From Acinetobacter pittii ATCC 19004 = CIP 70.29 (GTDB lineage Bacteria > Pseudomonadota > Gammaproteobacteria > Pseudomonadales > Moraxellaceae), in contig NZ_KB849789.1 of the NCBI RefSeq assembly GCF_000369045.1, forward strand, positions 246,586 through 310,585: 64,000 nucleotides of DNA. The letters run 5' to 3'. How positions within the stretch are numbered: position 1 is the first letter of the stretch; every line of letters starts with the position of its first letter. The notes beneath the pieces were generated by a model. The model worked only from the letters and a program-made list of their open reading frames with translations. It did no database searches and was not told the origin of the DNA. The position numbers and the translations under genes were made by a program. Positions 52,663 through 60,688 of this stretch are shown piece after piece.

Positions 52663-52703
52663 AAATTAAATATTTTGTTTTTATTTTATTCCTTGAGGAT
52701 TGT

Positions 52704-54770
52704 ATGGCAACAGATAATCCAAGAGCAGTTGATGATTTAACATTATCTAAATCTAAAAAAGACCCGCTCAACCGTGTGGTTTTTTATTTTTCAGCTGTAC
52801 TTATTTTAATTTTTTCTCTCGTCACGTTTTTGTTCAACGATTTTGCAAATCGAGTCATGAATGCCGTGCTTCAGTGGGTGACTTCAACCTTTGGTTGGTA
52901 TTATCTGCTTGCCGCAACCCTATATATGGCCTTCGTGATTTTTATTGCCTGCTCAAGATATGGCAGTATCAAATTAGGCCCTAAGCATTCAAAGCCTGAG
53001 TTTAGTTTACTCAGTTGGTCTGCCATGCTGTTCTCGGCGGGTATTGGTATCGATCTGATGTTCTTCTCGGTCGCTGAACCATTGTCTCATTACATGCAAC
53101 CTCCGGTTGGAGTAGGTCAAACCTATGAAGCAGCACGCCAAAGTATGGTCTGGACATTGTTTCACTATGGCTTAACTGGCTGGTGTATGTATGCCTTGAT
53201 TGGTATGTCATTGGGATACTTTAGCTATCGTTATAATTTGCCGCTTACTATTCGTTCTGCACTTTATCCAATCTTTGGTCAAAGAATTAATGGTGCGATT
53301 GGGCATAGTGTTGATACAGCTGCCGTGATCGGGACAATTTTTGGTATTGCGACCACCTGCGGGATTGGAGTAGTACAGCTGAATTATGGCCTACATGTGT
53401 TATTGGGGTTACCAGAAAATATCTGGATGCAATTTATCCTGATTGCTGTCGCGGTGGGTATTAGTATTATTTCGGTGACATCTGGGGTTAATAAAGGCCT
53501 GCGGATTTTATCTGAAATCAATATTTATGTTTCGGTCGGGTTATTGCTGTTTATTTTATTCTTGGGAAATACCGAGTTTTTACTTAATGCCCTGGTCCAA
53601 AATATTGGTGACTATTTAACTCGTTTCCCTGCTTTAGCATTACAAAGTTTTGCTTTTGAACAGCCTAAAGAATGGATGAGTAGTTGGACTTTCTTCTTCT
53701 GGGCGTGGTGGATTGCTTGGTCTCCATTTGTAGGACTCTTTTTGGCACGTATCTCAAGAGGACGTACCATTCGTGAGTTTGTATGCGGTACCTTAATTAT
53801 TCCACTTCTATTTACACTTACGTGGTTATCTATTTTTGGTAATAGTGCTCTGCACAGCGTTATTTTTGAAGGCAATCAAACCTTAGCAGCGACGGTGTTA
53901 GCAAATCCGGCTCATGGTTTCTACGACCTGTTAGCGCAATATCCGGGCTTTACCTTTATTGCTTCAATTGCCACTGTGACGGGACTTTTGTTCTACGTGA
54001 CTTCTGCCGATTCAGGAGCTCTGGTTTTAGGTAACTTCACGACTAAACTCACTAATATTGATAATGATGCTCCACGTTGGTTAAGCGTGTTTTGGGCAGT
54101 GGCGATTGGTTTACTCACATTAGCCATGCTCATGACCAACGGCATTACTGCCTTGCAAAACGCAACTATTATTATGGGTTTGCCGTTTAGTTTTGTGATG
54201 TTCCTTGTGATGGCCGGGCTTTATAAGTCCCTCAGACTTGAAGATTACAGGCATGCTAGTCTCAGTATGAATGCAGCGCCAGTCGTAGGGAACGTGGATA
54301 TTCTTAACTGGAAACAGCGTTTAACTCGAGTCATGCATCATCCGGGAACTACTGAAACACAGCGCATGCTAGATACGGTATGTTTGCCAGCTGTTCAGGC
54401 TGTTGCTGATGAGTTGATTAAGCAGGGTATGAATGTGGACGTACAGCAAACCCCGCTTGAAGATGAAGATACGCTTTACCATTTAGATCTGACTATCCAT
54501 TTGGAAGAAGAGCAAAACTTTGTTTATCAAATCTGGCCTGTACGCTATAGCGCGCCGAACTTCAGTCAGCGTGTAAAACGTGGCAAACAGTTCTATTTCC
54601 GACTTGAAACCTATCTTTATGACGGCTCGCAAGATAACGATCTGGTTGGCTACAGTAAAGAACAGGTCATTAACGATATTTTAGATAAATATGAAAGACA
54701 TATGACGTTCTTACATATTAATCGTATTAGCCCCGGGAATCGTCCATTGTTCCCAGATCCACAAGCTTAA
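52704..54770 (+). CDS. betT: BetT2, BCCT-family choline transporter with long C-terminal domain
   Basis: 688 aa. The first ~520 residues are a BCCT core like BetT1: FFFWAWWIAWSPFVGLFLAR, SRGRTIREFVCG, SAMLFSAGIGIDLMFFSVAE. The remaining ~165 residues form a soluble tail (VGNVDILNWKQRLTRVMHH, TIHLEEEQNFVYQIWPVRYS) that in the BetT family acts in osmotic activation. CCTTGAGGATTGT precedes the ATG. A marC gene follows 11 bases after the stop. The tail is found in osmo-dependent BetT proteins, so this is the stress-activated importer, by analogy with A. baylyi. Confidence 0.93.
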   Translation: MATDNPRAVDDLTLSKSKKDPLNRVVFYFSAVLILIFSLVTFLFNDFANRVMNAVLQWVTSTFGWYYLLAATLYMAFVIFIACSRYGSIKLGPKHSKPEFSLLSWSAMLFSAGIGIDLMFFSVAEPLSHYMQPPVGVGQTYEAARQSMVWTLFHYGLTGWCMYALIGMSLGYFSYRYNLPLTIRSALYPIFGQRINGAIGHSVDTAAVIGTIFGIATTCGIGVVQLNYGLHVLLGLPENIWMQFILIAVAVGISIISVTSGVNKGLRILSEINIYVSVGLLLFILFLGNTEFLLNALVQNIGDYLTRFPALALQSFAFEQPKEWMSSWTFFFWAWWIAWSPFVGLFLARISRGRTIREFVCGTLIIPLLFTLTWLSIFGNSALHSVIFEGNQTLAATVLANPAHGFYDLLAQYPGFTFIASIATVTGLLFYVTSADSGALVLGNFTTKLTNIDNDAPRWLSVFWAVAIGLLTLAMLMTNGITALQNATIIMGLPFSFVMFLVMAGLYKSLRLEDYRHASLSMNAAPVVGNVDILNWKQRLTRVMHHPGTTETQRMLDTVCLPAVQAVADELIKQGMNVDVQQTPLEDEDTLYHLDLTIHLEEEQNFVYQIWPVRYSAPNFSQRVKRGKQFYFRLETYLYDGSQDNDLVGYSKEQVINDILDKYERHMTFLHINRISPGNRPLFPDPQA

Positions 54771-54781
54771 GAGGAAAATGC

Positions 54782-55396
54782 ATGGCTTCTCCTTATCTAC
54801 ATTCTTTTGCTTTATTTTTCTCATTGCTCAATCCATTTTTAATGAGCATTTATATGATTGGCCTGATCCGCCATTCAGAAGCCAAGGTGTTTAATAAAGC
54901 ACTGATTCAGGGAAGTTTGATTGCTTTTGTCGTGTTCATGCTATTTGCATGGGGCGGCGAAACAATTTTTAGTAAATATCTGAATGTACGTTTTGAAGCC
55001 TTTCAGATTTTTGGAGGTCTTATCTTTTTGGTGATTGGCTACCGCTATGTGTTTCAGGGTGCCGACACCATTGGAGAAATGCGTGGTGCTCCAGAACATC
55101 TGGCTGGCACCATTGCCATGCCGTTTATGATCGGCCCAGGGACTATTAGCGCTGCGGTAGTCACAGGGATTGAAATGTCAATTGGTGAAGCAGCCCTAGT
55201 GATTGCTTTTACCTTGTTTTTAACTTGCAGTATTTTGATTTTGATGAAATTTTCACATGATCATTTACGCTATAAACATGCCAAACATATCGACCGCTAT
55301 TTTGATATTGTCGGACGTTTATCCGCTTTATTAATTGGTACGATCGCCATTGATATGATTATTAATGGTGTAACAGGCGTCATTAATAAAGTTTAG
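54782..55396 (+). CDS. MarC-family membrane protein
   Basis: Six-helix inner-membrane protein of 204 aa, UPF0056/MarC family. It starts SFALFFSLLNPFLMSIYMIG, with the typical N-P dipeptide, and continues with FQIFGGLIFLVIGYRYV and GTIAMPFMIGPGTISAAVVT, the MPLLAGPGTI-like family signature. The family has no established activity despite its name (multiple antibiotic resistance region). It starts 11 bases after betT2, so it is probably cotranscribed with the choline transporters; what it contributes there is unknown. Confidence 0.9.
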   Translation: MASPYLHSFALFFSLLNPFLMSIYMIGLIRHSEAKVFNKALIQGSLIAFVVFMLFAWGGETIFSKYLNVRFEAFQIFGGLIFLVIGYRYVFQGADTIGEMRGAPEHLAGTIAMPFMIGPGTISAAVVTGIEMSIGEAALVIAFTLFLTCSILILMKFSHDHLRYKHAKHIDRYFDIVGRLSALLIGTIAIDMIINGVTGVINKV

Positions 55397-55417
55397 CAAG
55401 TCACTCATAAGAACCTG

Positions 55418-55451
55418 CTATGCCATTGAACATGGAATAAAATGGCATAGC
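55418..55451. terminator. Hairpin after marC
   Basis: GCTATGCCATT and AATGGCATAGC form an 11-bp stem 20 bases past the marC stop. Only a mixed T/A sequence follows, so terminator strength is uncertain. Confidence 0.5.
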
Positions 55452-55646
55452 ATCTTCTAAAAAATTCTAAGATAAATAGAACAGCTTTAAAAAATAACTT
55501 TAAAAATAGTGCCTTAAAAAATTAAATTTTTAAAAACAATCAAAGATATTAAAAAATACGATGCTATGTTATGGATTTAAGCATGTTTTTTTTGTGAATT
55601 ATCAACCATAATGTTGACTGAGCTTGTTTTAAGACAGAGTTGAACT

Positions 55647-56162
55647 ATGCCTACATTAGATGAAATGACCACAGCAACTGATGATCAGTCTGAATTGACG
55701 ATGTCAGTTTTGATGACGCCTGATATGGCAAATTTTTCAGGTAATGTTCATGGTGGTACGATTCTAAAACTACTAGACCAAGTCGCTTATGCTTGCGCAA
55801 GTCGTTATTCGGGTGGCTACGTGGTGACTTTATCTGTAGATAAAGTAAATTTTAAAGAACCTATTTATGTAGGTGAGTTGGTAACCTTCTTGGCAAGTGT
55901 GAACCATGTAGGTCGTACTTCAATGGAAGTCGGTATCCGTGTTGAAGCGCAAAATATCCAGAAGCGGACAGTGCGCCATACCAATAGCTGTTATTTCACG
56001 ATGGTTGCTGTTGATGAACAGGGCAAGCCATGTGAAGTACCTCAATTAAATCTCAATACAGAATGGAAGCGTTGCCGCTTTGAAGCTGCTGAGCATCGTA
56101 AGGTTTTACGTCTTCAAGAAAACCACAATCCATCTTGTAGCATGTATAAGAAAACTTCTTAA
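55647..56162 (+). CDS. Acyl-CoA thioesterase (YciA/BFIT-type hotdog)
   Basis: Hotdog-fold acyl-CoA hydrolase of 171 aa. NVHGGTILKLLDQVAYACAS carries the conserved H-GG and catalytic Asp, followed by KVNFKEPIYVGELV and VGIRVEAQ. The length and single domain fit the YciA-type medium- to long-chain acyl-CoA thioesterases. The C-terminal LQENHNPSCSMYKKTS is not part of the core. The gene ends at a strong terminator. Confidence 0.88.
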   Translation: MPTLDEMTTATDDQSELTMSVLMTPDMANFSGNVHGGTILKLLDQVAYACASRYSGGYVVTLSVDKVNFKEPIYVGELVTFLASVNHVGRTSMEVGIRVEAQNIQKRTVRHTNSCYFTMVAVDEQGKPCEVPQLNLNTEWKRCRFEAAEHRKVLRLQENHNPSCSMYKKTS

Positions 56163-56179
56163 AAAATAGATCGAATTAA

Positions 56180-56215
56180 AAAAAGATCGAACCGCAGCAT
56201 GGTTCGATCCTTTTT
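56180..56215. terminator. Bidirectional intrinsic terminator between two convergent genes
   Basis: AAAAAGATCGAACC, a 7-nt loop, then GGTTCGATCCTTTTT. It serves the thioesterase gene on the plus strand and the small exported protein on the minus strand. Confidence 0.9.
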
Positions 56216-56292
56216 CTTCTTTACCAAAATTCAGCGTCCATTTTTCATTTCAGTAAAATTATCTCTGAGCTTGGAGGAGAATGCTGAGAGAA

Positions 56293-56493
56293 TTAACGAG
56301 TTGCAGGAGCAGCTTCAGAAGCAGAACCTACAGCATCAGATGCAGCATTTGCAGTGTTTGCTTGTTCTTGAGTTGAAACAACAACTTTTTCTTCACCAGC
56401 AGTGTTATGTGCTTGGTCGTGCTTAGAAGCAGCGAAAGTTGAAGCAGCAGTTAAAGCAAGTGTAGTAGCGAGTAAAGTTTTAGCTAATTTCAT
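56293..56493 (-). CDS. Small exported Ala-rich protein (66 aa)
   Basis: MKLAKTLLATTLALTAASTF followed by AASKHD is a clear Sec signal with cleavage after STFA. The mature ~45 residues are rich in Ala, Gln, Asn and Glu (TQEQANTANAAS) without cysteine or motif, so it is likely unstructured in the periplasm. The ATG follows a purine-rich AAGGATGCC site. The family is not recognised. Similar tiny exported proteins are common in Acinetobacter, with unknown role. Confidence 0.75.
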   Translation of the reverse strand: MKLAKTLLATTLALTAASTFAASKHDQAHNTAGEEKVVVSTQEQANTANAASDAVGSASEAAPATR

Positions 56494-56993
56494 TTTATGG
56501 CATCCTTAAATTTCATTTAAAAATAAATTAAACCTAATCATTCATACCTACCTGAAACCTGTATGGCTGAATGACTAAGCTAGGACACATGCTAAGCCGA
56601 GCTTGGTATTACATCAATTAACTTAACAATCTATTACGGCTATCTTAACAATATGAAATATACGGGTCATTTATGTGAGCAATCTGTAAAATAAAAGGGC
56701 TTAAATACACCTTAAAATGTGAAAAAATATTTCTTATCGAGTAAAAAAAAGCCAACTTTGTTACGTAAACTTAACACTCTGGCATGAATTGTGAATGCAC
56801 CTAAATAGAATATTCCGATTGAATTATAATTATCCAGAGTTAATATTTATTTTAAATGAGATGTATGTCACATATTAACTATTTTGGCCTGATAATTGAA
56901 AGGTATATCTTCAAAGTGAAAAATCATTTTCATGCTACTTAAACAGTGATATATCTTTCTTAGTTTTTTAAACCTTGTTGATTTGAGCCGCTT
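56494..56993. other. Gene-free stretch upstream of the CobW gene
   Basis: About 500 bases, AT-rich, holding the promoters of the small exported protein and the GTPase. A TGAAAA-N4-TTTTCA palindrome at 56,917-56,932 is the only site that stands out. Confidence 0.5.
56917..56932. promoter_or_regulatory. Palindrome upstream of the CobW-type gene
   Basis: TGAAAA-ATCA-TTTTCA lies 62 bases before the GTPase start. It has the size and AT-rich form of a metal-regulator (Fur/Zur-like) box but does not match a consensus closely. Confidence 0.35.
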
Positions 56994-57992
56994 GTGAAAC
57001 TGATTGCCCAAAAAACTGTTCCCACCCATATTATTTCTGGTTTTTTAGGGGCAGGAAAGACCACATTATTACAGCATTTATTAAGCCAAAAGCCTAAAGA
57101 TGAGGTGTGGGCTGTATTAATGAATGAGTTTGGGCAAATTGGAGTAGACCAACAGCTCTTACCCCAAGATGAAGGGTATGCAGTCAAAGAGCTATTAGGG
57201 GGCTGTCTATGTTGTAGCAGTCAATTGCCGATGCATATTGCTTTAGCTCGACTGTTGAGTGAACAAAAACCAGATAGACTCTTTATTGAGCCGACTGGAC
57301 TTGGGCATCCTTCTCAGTTATTTGACCAACTGACTGAACCTCATTGGCAAAGTAGTTTAGCCATGCGAGCATTAATTACTGTGGTAGATGGCAGTCGTTT
57401 GCATGATACCAATTGGGTTAAACAAAACCTTTATGAAGATCAGTTAAAAGCTGCCCAAATTGTGGTGGTGTCACATACCGATGTGATGACTTTTGAAGAT
57501 GAACAAGCGCTTGAGTTATTAAAAGACGAATATCAGCCTTATCACCAAGAGTGGATTAAAACTGAACATGGTCAGTTAGCTTTAAATAAAATTGATATAG
57601 CTGCTCGTTTAACTGAGCGATCTATACAACCTTTACTGAAACTTCAAAAGCAAATGACTGAAACCGAAGTCGCAAAGGAAATTAATCAATTACCTTATCA
57701 TTATGTCGAGTCGGCACAAGGTTATATTGTGGCAGGTTGGAAGTTGCCTAAACGCTGGAAATTCGAGTTTTATGCTTTGCTAGATTTATTATGTGCACAG
57801 CAAGGCTGGCTTCGAATTAAGGGAATTTTTAACACAGATCAAGGATGGAAGGTTTTTAACTTTAATCCTGATCAGTTTAATTATAAGTCAGGTGAAGAGG
57901 GCATTGATAATCGTATTGAAATCATTAGCGAACATAATCACGATTGGTTGGCTTTTGAAACAGCATTACTTGCCTGTCAGCTTGAAGAATAG
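56994..57992 (+). CDS. CobW/COG0523-family GTPase (metal chaperone)
   Basis: G3E GTPase of 332 aa that inserts or delivers metal ions, often zinc. Walker A GFLGAGKTT is at residues 16-24, and the metal-binding CxCC motif GGCLCC reaches residue 74. FIEPTGLGHPSQLF is the switch/Walker B region, and a C-terminal CobW_C domain occupies about 230-332. The start is a GTG at 56994. Acinetobacter has several COG0523 members, including the zinc-linked ZigA; this copy lacks a long His-rich loop, and which metal it handles is unclear. The gene is monocistronic. Confidence 0.88.
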   Translation: MKLIAQKTVPTHIISGFLGAGKTTLLQHLLSQKPKDEVWAVLMNEFGQIGVDQQLLPQDEGYAVKELLGGCLCCSSQLPMHIALARLLSEQKPDRLFIEPTGLGHPSQLFDQLTEPHWQSSLAMRALITVVDGSRLHDTNWVKQNLYEDQLKAAQIVVVSHTDVMTFEDEQALELLKDEYQPYHQEWIKTEHGQLALNKIDIAARLTERSIQPLLKLQKQMTETEVAKEINQLPYHYVESAQGYIVAGWKLPKRWKFEFYALLDLLCAQQGWLRIKGIFNTDQGWKVFNFNPDQFNYKSGEEGIDNRIEIISEHNHDWLAFETALLACQLEE

Positions 57993-58037
57993 AGAACATT
58001 AAACCAAAAGTAATTCAACGTTCTCTGAAGAGTGGGA

Positions 58038-59300
58038 TTAAGGTTTGCTATCTAACACAGCTTTAGCTTGCGCATGGTCAATATCTTTTTCCCAGTGAGC
58101 AATCACTACGGTCGCGACACAGTTACCAATTAAGTTGGTACAGGCACGAATAATTCCAATAAACCAGTCGACTGAAAGTAGAAGCACTAAGCCAATTGCA
58201 GGGAGACTTGGTATCACTGAAAGTGTGGCTGCAAGAATAACTAAAGCCGAGCCTGGAATACCGTGAGCGCCTTTCGATGTAATGAGCGAAACCAGCAAAA
58301 TAGCCAATAAGTCATGCATAGACAAATCAATATTGCAGGCCTGTGCAATAAAGATCACCCCTAAAGTTAAGTAAATTGAAAAGCCATCTAAATTAAAAGA
58401 ATAACCAGTTGGAATAACCAAACCGACAGTTGAATCTTTAATTCCCAAATTTTTGAGCTTTTTCATAATTTGTGGAAGAACAGAGTCAGAAGAAGCGGTA
58501 CCTAAAACAATAGCGAGTTCATCTTTAAAATAGCCCACAAATTTGAAAATATTGAGACCGGTAAGTTTTAAAATTGAACCTAAAACAATAACGACAAATA
58601 AAATGCAGGTTGCATAAAACAGTAAGACTAAATAACCCAATTGTAAGAGTGAATCTAAACCAAATTTGGCAGTGGTATAGGCCACTGAGCCGAATACACC
58701 AATTGGAGCTAATCGAATAATAAGTCCCATAATTTTAAAGAAGACTTCTGAAAAAGCTTCAAGCGCTTGACGTACCAGCTCTGCCAAATGTTTAGGAATT
58801 AAAAGTAGGGAAACACCAAATAAAATAGCGATCAATAAAACCTGTAAAATATCGCCGTTTGCAAAAGCAGCAGTGAAGGTTTTCGGAATAATATTGAGTA
58901 GAAATTCCGAACCTGTATGCATCTCGTGGGCACGTTCGGTATAGGTACTTAAATCTTTTGCATCTAAATGGCTAATATCGATATTCATACCGACGCCCGG
59001 TTTAAATACATAGGCCACAATAATGCCTAAAATTAAGGCAATAGTAGTGACCACTTCAAAATAAAGAATGGTTTTTGCACCGACTTTGCCCATTTTTTTA
59101 ATGTCGTTTGCACCATAGATTCCCAGTACAACCACACAAAACACAATTGGTGCAATAAGCATCTTAATTAAAGAAATAAAACCATCACCTAATGGCTTTA
59201 GAGAAAGGGAGAAATCATGGAAACCGATTCCAACTGCAACTCCAAGAAAGAGAGCACACAGAACCTGTAAAAATAAACTACGCTTGAGCTTTAGCCACAT
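58038..59300 (-). CDS. DAACS-family sodium/proton:dicarboxylate symporter (DctA/GltP-like)
   Basis: Glutamate/C4-dicarboxylate transporter of 420 aa with eight helices and two re-entrant loops. LGTASSDSVLPQIMKKL corresponds to the serine-rich HP1 motif, IPTGYSFNLDGFSIYLTLG to the helix-7 NMDGT-like segment, and SKGAHGIPGSALVILAATL to HP2. These features suit DctA, which imports fumarate, malate and succinate, although GltP is a close alternative. It is transcribed convergently with the CobW gene and is monocistronic. Confidence 0.9.
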   Translation of the reverse strand: MWLKLKRSLFLQVLCALFLGVAVGIGFHDFSLSLKPLGDGFISLIKMLIAPIVFCVVVLGIYGANDIKKMGKVGAKTILYFEVVTTIALILGIIVAYVFKPGVGMNIDISHLDAKDLSTYTERAHEMHTGSEFLLNIIPKTFTAAFANGDILQVLLIAILFGVSLLLIPKHLAELVRQALEAFSEVFFKIMGLIIRLAPIGVFGSVAYTTAKFGLDSLLQLGYLVLLFYATCILFVVIVLGSILKLTGLNIFKFVGYFKDELAIVLGTASSDSVLPQIMKKLKNLGIKDSTVGLVIPTGYSFNLDGFSIYLTLGVIFIAQACNIDLSMHDLLAILLVSLITSKGAHGIPGSALVILAATLSVIPSLPAIGLVLLLSVDWFIGIIRACTNLIGNCVATVVIAHWEKDIDHAQAKAVLDSKP

Positions 59301-59489
59301 AAGTCATCAATTTTAGCAAGAGGAAAATATCTCTCTCTAAAGCAAAAAGTCGGCCAACTATAAAATAAGCTGAGCGTTTTGGAAGAATATGCAAATTTCA
59401 CATGACTATGCTTTGTATTGTTCAGTTTTTTTATAATTTTTTATCTAAAATCGAGTATCCTTAGCGCCAAATTTTTGGACATATTAATC

Positions 59490-60020
59490 ATGGCGCTTAA
59501 AGCAACAATTTATAAGGCAGACTTGAATATTGCCAATATGGATGACCATATTTATGGTGATTATCAACTGACGCTTGCCTTGCATCCTTCGGAAACTTTA
59601 GAACGCTTAATGGTTCGTTTGATGGCTTTTGCCCGTTTCGCAAGTGATGAGCTTGAGTTTACTAAAGACCTTTTTGAAACTGATGAGCCAGCATTATGGC
59701 AAAAAGATTTAACGGGTCAGTTAGAAACATGGATTGAAGTTGGCTTACCGTCTGAAGATAAAGTCAAAAAAGCCAGTGCGCGCTGTAAAACAGTTGCTCT
59801 TGTTGTGTATGGCACACAAGTCGAAGACTGGTGGAAACGAAACAGTAAAATTAAAACGTTAAGTAACGTTCAGGTGTGGCAAATTGCTCCTCAAAGTACA
59901 GCAGAGCTTGAACAACTTTGTGAACGTACAATGCAGCTTCAATTAAATGTCATGGACAACGAGTGGACGCTTTTAGGTGAAAAGGGCCAGGCAAGTGTTG
60001 TGTGGACACAGTTACAGTAA
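59490..60020 (+). CDS. yaeQ: YaeQ family protein
   Basis: Protein of 176 aa from the ATG at 59490 (MALKATIYKADLNIAN); the extension from 59418 is A/T-rich and unlikely. YaeQ folds like a PD-(D/E)xK nuclease but has no confirmed biochemical activity. Family landmarks: HPSETLERLMVRLMAFARFA, LWQKDLTGQLETWIEVGLPS and SNVQVWQIAP, including the acidic and Lys residues that form the putative nuclease-like site. The FKBP gene follows 87 bases downstream on the same strand. Confidence 0.9.
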   Translation: MALKATIYKADLNIANMDDHIYGDYQLTLALHPSETLERLMVRLMAFARFASDELEFTKDLFETDEPALWQKDLTGQLETWIEVGLPSEDKVKKASARCKTVALVVYGTQVEDWWKRNSKIKTLSNVQVWQIAPQSTAELEQLCERTMQLQLNVMDNEWTLLGEKGQASVVWTQLQ

Positions 60021-60107
60021 CATAGAAAAGCGCAACAAATTCTACAGATTCAGTTGGTACACTAAGTACCAATTGCGATTTTAAAGATTCAGATTAAGGG
60101 GTAAACC

Positions 60108-60446
60108 ATGTCAAATGAATTAGAAATTATCGATTTAAAAGTAGGTGAAGGCAAAGAAGCGGTTAAAGGTGCTTTGATTACAACTCACTATACAGGTTGG
60201 TTAGAAGACGGCACAAAATTTGATTCTTCAATTGATCGCGGTAACTATTTTGAATGCGTGATTGGTACAGGCCGTGTAATTAAAGGCTGGGACCAAGGCA
60301 TTATGGGAATGAAAGTTGGCGGCAAGCGTAAGTTAATTGTGCCTGCTCATTTAGCTTATGGTGAGCGTAAAATGGGTAAGATTATTCCAGCGAATTCTAA
60401 TTTAATTTTTGAAATTGAATTATTCGATGTCAAAACTCGTGACTAG
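60108..60446 (+). CDS. FKBP-type peptidyl-prolyl isomerase
   Basis: Small FK506-binding-protein domain of 112 aa without signal peptide, so cytoplasmic. It has VKGALITTHYTGWLEDGTKF with the Y and DSS turn, VIKGWDQGIMGMKVGGKRKL with the W of the hydrophobic pocket, and AHLAYGERKMGKIIPANSNL. All key active-site aromatics appear present. It accelerates proline cis-trans isomerisation in protein folding. The gene ends at an intrinsic terminator. Confidence 0.93.
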   Translation: MSNELEIIDLKVGEGKEAVKGALITTHYTGWLEDGTKFDSSIDRGNYFECVIGTGRVIKGWDQGIMGMKVGGKRKLIVPAHLAYGERKMGKIIPANSNLIFEIELFDVKTRD

Positions 60447-60453
60447 TGAAATT

Positions 60454-60477
60454 TAAAGCCCTTTAGGGGGCTTTCTT
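60454..60477 (+). terminator. Intrinsic terminator after the FKBP gene
   Basis: AAAGCCC, a TTTA loop, then GGGGGCTTT and a short T-rich tail, 8 bases past the stop. It separates the FKBP gene from pgaB. Confidence 0.8.
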
Positions 60478-60688
60478 GTTTATATGAGCTTTAAATATAA
60501 ATACATTATTAATTTATATTTTAGCTTTTTGAATATTTAAGATTATTTTCAGATTATTTGATTATAAATGCTGACTGAAAAACTGTTCATTTGCAGGCAG
60601 TGTGATATTAAGACCAAATTTCAAAAAGTTTGTGGCTTAACATCAAATTTCCCATAAATAATCTATATTGATATTGAGACGCTATTTC

